Shown here one piece after another: positions 42,884-51,075 of a stretch of 64,000 bases of DNA. Position 1 is the first letter of the stretch, and every line of letters starts with the position of its first letter. The DNA lies in assembly GCA_027067855.1 (NCBI GenBank), contig JAMOUX010000002.1, positions 1 through 64,000 of the forward strand, given 5' to 3'. The notes under the pieces were generated by a model. It did not search any database and was not told the DNA's origin. It saw nothing but the letters and a program-made list of their open reading frames with translations. A program made the translations under genes and the position numbers. This DNA is from Candidatus Fermentibacteraceae bacterium (GTDB lineage: Bacteria; Fermentibacterota; Fermentibacteria; Fermentibacterales; JCC-6).

Positions 42884-43693
42884 TCAGACCCAGTGCGATC
42901 TGAGCCTTTCGACGAGGAGTGCCGCCGCATAACATGCCGCCGCCAGCAGGATCACCACGGAACCCGGAGGCAGATCGAGGGCATAGGCGAGGAACAATCC
43001 CCCCACGCTGAATACCGCGGAGAGAATTGATGCCAGTACCATCATCTTGCGGAGGCTGGTGGTGAACATCTCCGCGATTGCAGGGGGGATCGAAAGCATG
43101 GCTATGACCATTATGAGCCCGGTTATCCTCATGAGCAGGACAGCGGTAAGTGCGGTAAGAACCAGGAAGATCGTTCTCACCAGTCCCACGGGAACCCCCT
43201 GCAGCATCGCGAACCGGTGATCGTACGCCACGGCCAGGAACTCCTTGTACAGTATGGTGATCACGGAGATTACGAGCAGGTTGAGCAGGACGGCGTAGAT
43301 GATGTCATTGGTATTGACGGCCAGTATGCTGCCGAAAAGCCAGCTCATCAGGTCGGCGGCATAGGTGCCTGATATCTTTATCAGTACCAGGCCCACGGCC
43401 ATACCGGTGGCCCACACCGCGGCCATGGCGGTTTCCGTTTTCATGGCTGAACGGCCGGATATGGCGCCGATAACCAGGGAGGCGAGGACCGCGAAGATAG
43501 TGGCTCCGACAAGAGGGTTCAATCCGAGGATATAAGCCAGCCCCAGACCTCCGAAGGATGCGTGGGCTATGCTGCCCGCCAGGGAGGACATTCTGTTCAC
43601 ATTCACCAATGTGCCGATAGTGCCCGCGGCTATGGAGGCCAGTACCGAGACGATCAGGGCTTTCTGCATGAAGGCGTACGACAGTATTTCCAT
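42884..43693 (-). CDS. znuB: Zinc/manganese ABC transporter permease, ZnuB-like
   Basis: This 269-residue ABC-3 permease has eight or nine TM helices, with LAGSIAHASFGGLGLAYILG (about 35-54) as the family signature and IMVIAMLSIPPAIAEMF further on. It forms the inner-membrane channel for metal uptake. Its ATG is one base after the znuC stop (GACTAG, C, ATG), so it is translated directly after ZnuC. The zur-znuA-znuC-znuB order, with the Fur-family repressor first, supports zinc as the substrate. Confidence 0.92.
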   Translation of the reverse strand: MEILSYAFMQKALIVSVLASIAAGTIGTLVNVNRMSSLAGSIAHASFGGLGLAYILGLNPLVGATIFAVLASLVIGAISGRSAMKTETAMAAVWATGMAVGLVLIKISGTYAADLMSWLFGSILAVNTNDIIYAVLLNLLVISVITILYKEFLAVAYDHRFAMLQGVPVGLVRTIFLVLTALTAVLLMRITGLIMVIAMLSIPPAIAEMFTTSLRKMMVLASILSAVFSVGGLFLAYALDLPPGSVVILLAAACYAAALLVERLRSHWV

Positions 43694-43694
43694 G

Positions 43695-44462
43695 CTAGTC
43701 TTCTTCCCGGGAATGTTTACCGCCCAGTACCCTGTGGGGAACCGGTCCGTGGGAGATCAGTTCGAACGGGCATCCGTAGGTCCTGGATACCGATTCCCCG
43801 GAAATGCCGGCCCCATGTCCCGTAAGAGTTCCGTTTATACAGGCGATATTCTTAACGTGGGCGGAAATCGCTCCCACGTCATGGGTCACCATGATAATGG
43901 TCATGCGGTGGTTCAGTTCCACGAGAAGGTTGTAGAAACTCTCCTGGGTGGTGCTGTCTACGCTGGCCACCGGTTCGTCCAGCAATAGTATCCTGGGATC
44001 GCCCGCCAGTGCCCTGGCTATCAACACCCTTTGTTTCTGGCCGCCGGAGAGCAGATTCATGTCTGCCTGCGCAAGATTCGCTATTCCCAGCAGGTTCAGT
44101 TTCTCCACGGCGATTTCCCTGTCTTTTTTCGTGAACCTGCCGGGGATTCCGGCATGTATCAGTCTTCCCATGAGTACCACGTCCATGACGGTTATCGGGA
44201 AGCTCTTCCCGGGGATGACCTGGGGGACATATCCGACTTTCCCCCGGACGTATTTGGGGGAGGTTCCCAATATCTCCACCGTTCCCTCCCATGGTTCCAG
44301 CAGGCCTAGCATCACGTTGAGGAGGGTCGTCTTGCCTCCACCGTTGGGTCCTATCACCGCCAGGAAGTCTCCATCTTCCACCAGGAGATTTATTTTCCTG
44401 ATAACCGGCTTGCCGCGTTCATAGCCGGCGGTGACTTCGTTCAGCCTTATCACCGGGTTCAA
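43695..44462 (-). CDS. znuC: Zinc/manganese ABC transporter ATP-binding protein, ZnuC-like
   Basis: This 255-residue ATPase has Walker A GPNGGGKTTLL (about 37-47), the ABC signature LLSGGQKQRVLIARAL (about 138-153), Walker B RILLLDEPVASVD, and MVTHDVGA with the switch His. The start is TTG immediately after the znuA stop (TAG TTG). The C-terminal tail of about 40 residues after the switch is His/Gly-rich and slightly longer than in E. coli ZnuC. It drives uptake with ZnuB and ZnuA. Confidence 0.94.
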   Translation of the reverse strand: MNPVIRLNEVTAGYERGKPVIRKINLLVEDGDFLAVIGPNGGGKTTLLNVMLGLLEPWEGTVEILGTSPKYVRGKVGYVPQVIPGKSFPITVMDVVLMGRLIHAGIPGRFTKKDREIAVEKLNLLGIANLAQADMNLLSGGQKQRVLIARALAGDPRILLLDEPVASVDSTTQESFYNLLVELNHRMTIIMVTHDVGAISAHVKNIACINGTLTGHGAGISGESVSRTYGCPFELISHGPVPHRVLGGKHSREED

Positions 44463-45389
44463 CTAATTCGCCTCCTGGCTTCCGGAGAGCCTCGCTATCG
44501 CTTCCGCCACCCTGCCCAGATTGTCGGACCAGTCCGGCGCCAGTGGATCGATGTAGGCGATCTCGGCGCCTATTTCGGCGGCTATGGCCTTTGCCGGAGA
44601 TGTATTGAACTGAGGGGACACGAAAATCGTGCTGATGCCGTGGGAAACGGCGAAGTCCACGAGCATGGCCATCTCACCGGGAGAAGGATCGCTTCCCGCG
44701 TTTTCCACCGGCACCTGGAACAGGCCGAATTCGTCCGCGAAATATCCCCACGCCGGGTGGAAGACCATGAAGCCACGGAATGAAAGAGTATCCAGTAAAG
44801 AGTGGATATAGGCCTGCAACGAGTCTATTTCCCTGTTGAAATTTTCCAGGTTGGCCGTGTAATAATAGGCCCGGGCCGGGTCGAGTTCCGCAAGTGTTTC
44901 GGCCATCCTGCCGGCCTGCACTCTCACCAGTTCAGGCGAAAGCCATACGTGGGGATCGGGGGAACCGGCACCCGTTACCGCTCCTTCCGAGACCAGCGAT
45001 TGGATGGAATACCTGTCCAAAGGTTTCTTGGGGATGTCTTCCGCGGTGTTGACCACGATGAGATCGGGATTGGATCCGGTGAACCTGGGTATCCACGGTT
45101 CTTCGAAAGCGACACCCACGGTGAACCATACCTTTACGTCGCTCATGGCCCTCATGTCGGAAGGAGATGGTTCGTACGACGCCGGTCCGGCCCCGGGGGG
45201 AACGACTACGGTTATCTCCGTCCGGTCGCCGCCTACTTTCTCCAGGAAGTATTTTTGGGGAAGTATGCTTACCGCGGCGGATATCACGTCGTCCGGAGAA
45301 TCATTCTTTTCCGCGAATCCGCATGCCGCGAGGATGACGATGACCGCGACGATCGGGGCGAAGATCTTCAGTTTAGTTTCAACGCGCAT
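44463..45389 (-). CDS. znuA: Zinc ABC transporter substrate-binding lipoprotein, ZnuA-like
   Basis: This 308-residue cluster A-I metal receptor has a lipobox LAAC (Cys23). Two metal-site regions are present: DPHVWLSP with His147 and FHPAWGYFADEF with His211, then the C-terminal AYIDPLAPDW with a candidate Asp. The first ligand site is changed: the usual PHTYEP reads PASYEP at 69-74, so no His is present there. No His-rich loop is seen. Zinc or manganese binding is still expected, but with altered geometry. Its start overlaps the last 22 nt of the Fur-family gene, coupling receptor to regulator. Confidence 0.92.
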   Translation of the reverse strand: MRVETKLKIFAPIVAVIVILAACGFAEKNDSPDDVISAAVSILPQKYFLEKVGGDRTEITVVVPPGAGPASYEPSPSDMRAMSDVKVWFTVGVAFEEPWIPRFTGSNPDLIVVNTAEDIPKKPLDRYSIQSLVSEGAVTGAGSPDPHVWLSPELVRVQAGRMAETLAELDPARAYYYTANLENFNREIDSLQAYIHSLLDTLSFRGFMVFHPAWGYFADEFGLFQVPVENAGSDPSPGEMAMLVDFAVSHGISTIFVSPQFNTSPAKAIAAEIGAEIAYIDPLAPDWSDNLGRVAEAIARLSGSQEAN

Positions 45390-45793
45390 TTACAGCACTT
45401 CCCTTCGAGGAGCAGGTCGGATCCCTCCACCATGAAGTCGCCGGATGCTTCCAGTTTTTTTACGAAATCCTCCGGAAGGGTATAGCGGACGGGGAACCGT
45501 TTCCCGCAATCCATGCACCTGAAGTGGCCGTGATCGGGATAGAATGTTCTGGAACATCTGTACCTGAGTACTCCGTCATCATTTCTGTCCAGCCTGAGAA
45601 ATCCCGCCTTTTCCAGCGAGGACAGGCAGCGGTGTACCGAGGAAATGTGGGGATTTTCCCCGATGGAGTTCTTCACGTCCGCCGCGGATAGTCCGCATGC
45701 TCCACCGAGAAAGAGTTCCACTATCTTCTTTTTCAGGGGCGTCATTCGTAACCCCTTGCCGCGAAGCATGCTCCATATCTTCGCAGAGTCCAT
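45368..45793 (-). CDS. Fur-family metal-responsive repressor, Zur-like
   Basis: This 141-residue protein starts at ATG 45793 with AAGGGA upstream. The winged-helix N-terminus has SSVHRCLSSLEKAGFLRLDR, the Fur recognition helix. Its dimer domain has H88 and H90 in DHGHFRCMDCGKRF, and two structural-zinc CxxC pairs, C93/C96 and C133/C136. It heads the znuACB operon and a 17-bp palindrome overlaps the divergent promoters upstream, so it is most likely Zur. Fur or PerR cannot be excluded by sequence alone. A longer in-frame extension to 46069 runs over the divergent gene and was rejected. Confidence 0.88.
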   Translation of the reverse strand: MDSAKIWSMLRGKGLRMTPLKKKIVELFLGGACGLSAADVKNSIGENPHISSVHRCLSSLEKAGFLRLDRNDDGVLRYRCSRTFYPDHGHFRCMDCGKRFPVRYTLPEDFVKKLEASGDFMVEGSDLLLEGKCCKCALKLN

Positions 45794-45810
45794 CGGCGTT
45801 CCCTTCGATG

Positions 45811-45839
45811 TTGTTGCAAAGACTTTGCAATAGTATAAT
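45811..45839 (+). promoter_or_regulatory. Candidate promoter for the YggS-like gene, overlapping the zur operator
   Basis: TTGTTG (45811-45816), a 17-nt spacer and a perfect TATAAT (45834-45839) lie about 60 nt before the ATG at 45900. The 17-bp palindrome 45814-45830 fills most of the spacer. Confidence 0.5.
45814..45830. promoter_or_regulatory. 17-bp palindromic operator TTGCAAAGACTTTGCAA, probable Zur box
   Basis: The sequence is a perfect inverted repeat (8 bp, one centre base, 8 bp). It lies between the divergent zur-znuACB and yggS genes and overlaps the promoters on both strands. The position and symmetry fit a Fur-family binding site controlling the zinc operon. Confidence 0.65.
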
Positions 45840-45860
45840 GGGCCTCCACGTGACGGTAAA
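45832..45860 (-). promoter_or_regulatory. Candidate promoter of the zur-znuACB operon
   Basis: On the reverse strand, TTTACC (45860-45855), a 17-nt spacer and TATACT (45837-45832, 5/6) are followed at once by the palindrome, so a bound repressor would cover the transcription start. Confidence 0.5.
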
Positions 45861-45899
45861 CCCTGGTTTTTCCATATTCCCAGGATGCGGGAGGCATTG

Positions 45900-46607
45900 A
45901 TGGAAATATCCGTGGAAAACATAAGAGAGAATCTGGCCAGGGCCCGCGGGATGCTGGCCGAGGCCGCCGTTTCCGCCGGACGCTCCGGTGCCGGGGTTAA
46001 AGTAATGGCCGTGACGAAGACGCATCCCACGGAGATAGTGAGGATGGCCGTGGAGGCCGGCGCGGACATGATCGGGGAGAATCGCGTCAGTGAGGGTGGC
46101 AGGAAGATCAGGGCGCTTGGAAAGGATTTCGCGGAATTTCATATGATAGGTCCGCTTCACACGAAAGAAGTACGACGGGTCGTAAAGGATTTCCACTGGA
46201 TAGACTCGGTGGATCGGATGAAGATAGCCGAAGAAATCGCGTTCAGGACCGTCGACAGGGAGGAGAGGCCGCCCGGCATACTCCTGGAGGTAAACACGTC
46301 GGGAGAAGATTCGAAATTCGGTTTTTCACCGGAAATAACCTTGCTGGAGGATGTTATCGGCAGAATTTTCGAGTCGGGGCTGGAGGTTTCGGGATTTCTC
46401 ACGGTCGGCCCGCTGGGAGCTTCGGAAATTTCTACCAGAAAAGCATTTGCAACGCTGAGAGAACTGAGGGACCGGCTGAGTGAAAGGTTGGGTGTTCCGC
46501 TGCCGGAACTTTCCATGGGAATGAGTGATGATTTCATACTGGCCGCTGCGGAAGGGGCCACCACGGTAAGACTGGGCAGATTCCTCCTGGGATCGCGAAA
46601 GACCTGA
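45900..46607 (+). CDS. PLP homeostasis protein YggS/PLPBP-like
   Basis: This 235-residue alanine-racemase-like TIM-barrel protein has the PLP-lysine motif VMAVTKTHPTEI (about 35-46), IGENRVSEGGRK, FHMIGPLHTKEVRRV and the C-terminal SMGMSDDFILAAAEGATTVRLG split over the phosphate site. It buffers pyridoxal phosphate; no enzymatic reaction is known. The ATG at 45900 was chosen because GGGAGG lies just before it; an upstream ATG (45885) is also in frame. It is divergent from zur and shares its operator. It is followed by divIVA, in keeping with the yggS-divIVA pairing in many bacteria. Confidence 0.92.
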   Translation: MEISVENIRENLARARGMLAEAAVSAGRSGAGVKVMAVTKTHPTEIVRMAVEAGADMIGENRVSEGGRKIRALGKDFAEFHMIGPLHTKEVRRVVKDFHWIDSVDRMKIAEEIAFRTVDREERPPGILLEVNTSGEDSKFGFSPEITLLEDVIGRIFESGLEVSGFLTVGPLGASEISTRKAFATLRELRDRLSERLGVPLPELSMGMSDDFILAAAEGATTVRLGRFLLGSRKT

Positions 46608-46612
46608 TGGAA

Positions 46613-46640
46613 TTGACTTATGTGGATGCAGTGCTATCTT
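46613..46640 (+). promoter_or_regulatory. Candidate promoter of divIVA
   Basis: TTGACT (46613-46618), a 16-nt spacer and TATCTT (46635-46640) match 5/6 and 4/6 of the consensus, about 65 nt before the divIVA start and just after the yggS stop. Confidence 0.45.
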
Positions 46641-46705
46641 CCTTGGAGGGATGACTTTTCACCGGGCGGCGAACCCGCTTGAATGAACGGGAATGGAGAA
46701 TCATC

Positions 46706-47239
46706 TTGCGTTTGACGCCTCTTGATATAAGAAGACAAAATTTCCGCAGGACCATGCGGGGATATGACGTCGAGGAGGTCGAGGCTTTCCTTGAGATGGT
46801 GGCTTCGGCCTGGGAGGAACTTGTAGAAAGCCTGGAGAGCGCCGAGAGGGAACTGACGGTCCTCCGGGCCAGAGTGGCTGATTTCGATCGCATGGAGAGC
46901 GCGGTGCGTGACGTTCTGGTACAGCAACAGCAGAGTGCCGCACTGGCCAGAAAGGAAGCCGACAGGGAAGCGGAACTTATAATAATGGATGCCGAGGTAA
47001 AGGCATCGAACCTTATATCCGAGGCCAAGGAGAGGATCCAGATACTCACGGAAGTCATAAGGGAACTGCAGGATCGTCGTCTTTCCATCCTCTCGCAAAT
47101 GAGGGCCTTCATGGATTCGCAAAACCGGATGCTGGACATGGAAGAGGAGCGGATAAGGTCCGAGATGGTTCCGGAATCCGAGAAATTACCCGGAGAAGAG
47201 GACGGCGACTCTCCCCTGCTGGAACTCACGGAACTTTAA
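46706..47239 (+). CDS. DivIVA-domain coiled-coil protein
   Basis: This 177-residue protein begins LRLTPLDIRRQNFRRTMRG from TTG at 46706, the standard DivIVA N-terminal lipid-binding motif, followed by GYDVEEVEAFLEM. The rest is long coiled coil (about 30-150; heptads such as LESAERELTVLRARVADF) and an acidic tail. DivIVA-type proteins mark curved membrane, poles or septa. GGAG seven bases upstream supports the start; TTG 46679 would add nine unsupported residues. It is followed 23 nt later by the PorU-like gene. Confidence 0.88.
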   Translation: MRLTPLDIRRQNFRRTMRGYDVEEVEAFLEMVASAWEELVESLESAERELTVLRARVADFDRMESAVRDVLVQQQQSAALARKEADREAELIIMDAEVKASNLISEAKERIQILTEVIRELQDRRLSILSQMRAFMDSQNRMLDMEEERIRSEMVPESEKLPGEEDGDSPLLELTEL

Positions 47240-47262
47240 CCTCTGAGTATGGAGGATCTTTT

Positions 47263-50200
47263 GTGAATCTAGCCTTCGTTCTTTTCGCCGTTCAGGCGGG
47301 CAACGCCGTGTTGTTGGATGGTGAACCGGTGGTGATGAGTCCGGGGGAGACCGTGTTTACATGGGATTGTCCCGAACTGGTTCCCATGGAGGTGGTGCCC
47401 GGGGACTTGGACGGTTTCACCGCCGACGGTTGCGCTTTTTCGGGGGAAGACGGTCGGGTACTTCTTCCGGCGAGGAACGTTTTCCTGGCGGTGCCTCCGG
47501 GCTCCGAGGCGGAACTGAGGGTGATTGCGGAAGGAGTGGAAAGACTGGGACCCGTGAGGATCGCGAGGGTGGATCCGACTCCTTCCGGCTCGGACTCGTA
47601 CTCGCCCGCCGGTTACGACGTTCCTTCCGACTGGGGCGTGATGGTCGAGAAGGGGGAGTTCCGCAGGGCGGGATTACTCCGTGTGCGACTGCATCCGGCG
47701 GTGATCAGGGACGGGATCCTCTATGGGGCTAAAAGGTTAAGGATTACCGTGGAACATCCGTCCCGTTCGCTCCCGGCCCCTTCCGGGGGGGAGTCGGGCA
47801 GGATATTCGACGTGCTGTTCATCGGCGGAAACACCGTATGGGAGTCGCTTCCCCGGGAAACTGACGACAAACGTTTATGGGGTTTGCCGTGGTACTCCAT
47901 GAAAGTGGACACCGCCGGCATCTACAGGGTGACCTGCAGTGAAGTGCCGCAGGCCGAAGGAGCGCCCTCTTCGACTATTGCCCTCTTTTGCGGCCGGGGG
48001 CGTGATATGGGTGACTCTCCCTGGGAAAATGCGTATGAACCCAGGCCCGTGCCGATACTGATGGAAGATGGTGGTGACGGCACCTTTGACCAGGGAGACA
48101 GTTTCGTTTTTTTCGGAAGGGGGCTGTCGTGGTGGGAGTCCGACGGTAACAAGTTGCCGCTGCATTTCAACCACAGGTTCGACGATTCCAACAGGTACTG
48201 GCTGACGTGGGGCGGAGAAGACGGTTCGAGGATGGATGTGCAGGACGGTTCGATCACCGGGGCGCCCGGAGTCCCCGGATCGTTCCTGGCAAGGTACCAC
48301 TTTGAACAAAACACCGAGAAATGCAGGGAAATCGCAAGTCTTGCCGACGATTGGGCATGGATCAAATCTTCCGGCAGCAGTAGCAGTTGGCACTATTTCG
48401 ATTTCGATCTGCCGGAAGCCGACGGAGGGGGCTACCTCCGTCTCAATCTCGATGCGGTGCCGAGTATCCGTCACAGGATTAGGGTTTATCTGAATTCCAG
48501 CATGGTGTGCGATACGGTGTGGTCGGGTTCCGGAACCTTTTCCCCATTGCTCAAGGTGGAAAATTTCGTTGCCGGTAAAAACACTCTTGCACTGGAGGTG
48601 GTAAGGGACCAAGATAGTTATACCCTCTACTTCGACTGGTTCGAGGTTTTCCCCTGGCTGCCGGCGTTTACCGGGGACCGGGTTCACGTTCCCATGGAAT
48701 GGTGGGAAGGAGAGGGCAGGCACGGTCTGAAATGGCCGGACCTGCAGGATGCGGATATCTTCATGGTGGGTGGAGACACCCTGGCGGTAGCCGTTTCCGC
48801 GGCGGACAGTTCCGGGTTCGAGTTCGAATTTCCCGACTCATGGCTTTCCAGGGAGTTCTGGATCGTGGCGAAGGACCGGATGATGACTCCTTCTTCCATA
48901 GAGTACGGAACACCGGGAAGAATAAAGGGTTCCCTCTCCGGCGCGAAGTGCATTTATCTTCCGGCCGACGTGTTCGAAGACGATATCCGGCCCCTGTGCG
49001 GAAGAGAAGGAACCGTTTGCGTGACCGCGTCGGAGGTATACGACGAGTTCAACGGCGGCGTACGTGATCCGGGCGCGATCCGGGCTTTCATCAAATACGT
49101 CGTAGACAACTGGAATCCCATACCGCTCGATCTGGTACTGGTGGGAGGTGGAACCTGGGATCCCCGGCACTTCGCATATTCCAGGGAGTCTTTCATAGAC
49201 GTGCTTTACATTGGGACAACGGCTATCGTCAGCGATGATCGTTTTGCCGTGGTCGGGGACATTTCGATACCGCAGATGGCTGTTTCAAGGATAAACGTGG
49301 ACAATGCTTCCGATCTCCAGAGGGTGGTGAGCCGTTCATTGGAATACAGGAACGGTACCGCCAGGGGCGAGTGGCAGACCGTGGTCCTGGGAGCCGCGGA
49401 CGACGAACGTTCACCCCTTCACGGAAGCGACGAAGTCTACCACACCCGGAGTGTCGAGAAGCTGCTGACGGATCATCTTCCGGGTATACTGCGCCCGGAA
49501 AAGATGTATATGATATTCTACGACTGGAACAGCGCGTGGAAAAAGCCGCAGGCCAGGCTTGATTATATCGAGAAGTGGAGCGAAGGAGCGCTGGTATCCC
49601 TGTACCTGGGGCATGGCTCATTCGACCAGTTGGCCGACGAAGGCCTGCTCTACCTGGAGGATCTGGGGTTGCTTGCGTGTGGTCCCCGACTGCCGGTGGC
49701 CCTGTTCGGATCATGTGACGTCGGTCGTTTCCAGGATCCGTTTTCGCAATGCATAGGTCAGCAGGTTACCACCTCGCCCACCGGGGGGGGCATCCTGGGA
49801 GTGGCCGCCACGGACAAGACCACCGGGCCGCTGAACGAATCCCTGATCGCGGCGATCCTGGACAGGCTTTTTTCGGTACGGCATCTTTCCGCAGGTACTT
49901 GCGTGCTCCTTGGCAAACTGGATGCGGGTTTTTCCACAAACAACGCCCAATACGCGGTTTTCGGGGATGGCAGCGTTCCCCTTGCATACCCGTGGGAAAC
50001 TTTCTCCGTAACGGGTGAATCTCTGTACACCGGTGAACTCAACACCATAAACGGTACGGCCCCGGGCCGGGGTCTGCTGCTGGTGGACGCATGGGAGTCG
50101 TGCCGTCCGGACACCTATTACACCTTCAGACAGTCCGTCCCCATCAGCTACCTGTCGTTGCCGGGCCGGTTCTACTCGGGTACTTCCACGGGAGAGCCGG

Positions 50201-50982
50201 AATTTTCGGTGGATATGTTCGTTCCCGTGGACAGCAAGACGGGCAGGTTGAGCAGGACCGAATTTGTGTTTCTGGACCGGGACGGCATAGCGGTGGCCTC
50301 CACCTATCCGTCGATACTGCTCAAAGGCTCTCCGGGCAGTGACTCTCAGGGTCCGGACATAGAACTCTGGATAGAAGGGTGCAGGGGAATCCCGGACCCG
50401 TCGGTTTCCGGTGAAGTGATGGTATCCGCCGTACTCTCGGACAGTTCCGGCATCAACCTGCTGGATAACGTGGGCAGGCAACTGGTGCTGTACGTGGACG
50501 GTTCGCCCATGGAGGTGTCCCGGTACTTCGAGTACGACAGGGGTTCGAGTACCACCGGGAGCCTGAGTTGCAACATAGGAATTTTGGAACCCGGTACGCA
50601 CAAATTGGTGTTGCGGGCGTCGGACGGTCTTCTTAACGTTTCGGAGGAGGCATTGGAGTTCGATGTAATACAATCGACCGGTTTCCGGATATTCGACGTT
50701 TTCGCGTACCCCAATCCATGTACCGACGGAACGTCCGTCAACTGGCACCAGACTTCTCCGGGGGAAGTGTCGATTTCCATATTCACGTTGACGGGACGCA
50801 GGGTTACGAAGTTCGGGAACATAGATGGGGTAACCGAATATAACCAGTACTGGTGGGATTGCAGAGACAGCGACGGTGACCCGGTTTCGAACGGATCGTA
50901 CATATTTGTGGTTTCACCGCAATCAGTGCCGGTGGGTACCGGGCCCACGGCGGCTACGGGTGTTATAGTCGTGGTACGTTGA
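47263..50982 (+). CDS. PorU-like C25 (gingipain-type) surface peptidase
   Basis: This 1239-residue protein starts from GTG with GGAGG seven bases upstream. It has a short N-terminal hydrophobic start and a long beta-rich prodomain region. The C25 peptidase domain (about 580-860) carries the catalytic dyad His784 in YLGHGSFDQLADEG and Cys818 in LFGSCDVGRFQDP. The C-terminal FlgD/type-A sorting-like domain has FAYPNPCTDGTSVNWHQ and WDCRDSDGDPVSNGSYIFV. In the Bacteroidota PorU is the sortase that removes the C-terminal signal of T9SS cargo and attaches it to the surface. Adjacency to a PorV-type gene argues for that role over a plain protease. Confidence 0.88.
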   Translation: MNLAFVLFAVQAGNAVLLDGEPVVMSPGETVFTWDCPELVPMEVVPGDLDGFTADGCAFSGEDGRVLLPARNVFLAVPPGSEAELRVIAEGVERLGPVRIARVDPTPSGSDSYSPAGYDVPSDWGVMVEKGEFRRAGLLRVRLHPAVIRDGILYGAKRLRITVEHPSRSLPAPSGGESGRIFDVLFIGGNTVWESLPRETDDKRLWGLPWYSMKVDTAGIYRVTCSEVPQAEGAPSSTIALFCGRGRDMGDSPWENAYEPRPVPILMEDGGDGTFDQGDSFVFFGRGLSWWESDGNKLPLHFNHRFDDSNRYWLTWGGEDGSRMDVQDGSITGAPGVPGSFLARYHFEQNTEKCREIASLADDWAWIKSSGSSSSWHYFDFDLPEADGGGYLRLNLDAVPSIRHRIRVYLNSSMVCDTVWSGSGTFSPLLKVENFVAGKNTLALEVVRDQDSYTLYFDWFEVFPWLPAFTGDRVHVPMEWWEGEGRHGLKWPDLQDADIFMVGGDTLAVAVSAADSSGFEFEFPDSWLSREFWIVAKDRMMTPSSIEYGTPGRIKGSLSGAKCIYLPADVFEDDIRPLCGREGTVCVTASEVYDEFNGGVRDPGAIRAFIKYVVDNWNPIPLDLVLVGGGTWDPRHFAYSRESFIDVLYIGTTAIVSDDRFAVVGDISIPQMAVSRINVDNASDLQRVVSRSLEYRNGTARGEWQTVVLGAADDERSPLHGSDEVYHTRSVEKLLTDHLPGILRPEKMYMIFYDWNSAWKKPQARLDYIEKWSEGALVSLYLGHGSFDQLADEGLLYLEDLGLLACGPRLPVALFGSCDVGRFQDPFSQCIGQQVTTSPTGGGILGVAATDKTTGPLNESLIAAILDRLFSVRHLSAGTCVLLGKLDAGFSTNNAQYAVFGDGSVPLAYPWETFSVTGESLYTGELNTINGTAPGRGLLLVDAWESCRPDTYYTFRQSVPISYLSLPGRFYSGTSTGEPEFSVDMFVPVDSKTGRLSRTEFVFLDRDGIAVASTYPSILLKGSPGSDSQGPDIELWIEGCRGIPDPSVSGEVMVSAVLSDSSGINLLDNVGRQLVLYVDGSPMEVSRYFEYDRGSSTTGSLSCNIGILEPGTHKLVLRASDGLLNVSEEALEFDVIQSTGFRIFDVFAYPNPCTDGTSVNWHQTSPGEVSISIFTLTGRRVTKFGNIDGVTEYNQYWWDCRDSDGDPVSNGSYIFVVSPQSVPVGTGPTAATGVIVVVR

Positions 50983-51075
50983 GGTTGATGTATGTTCGCA
51001 GGGCCTGTTACCATGCGGGAACATATTCACCGGAATACCGATGCCGACCTGCAGGGGCACGGTTCAGGAGGACAA

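Noticed and set aside
45794-46069. Longer N-terminal extension of the Fur-family gene
   Set aside because: It crosses the operator and the divergent YggS gene, while the ATG at 45793 gives the normal Fur length.
46652-46687. Short leader-peptide-like frame MTFHRAANPLE before divIVA
   Set aside because: The ribosome site touches the start codon, which is too close, and no attenuator structure was seen.
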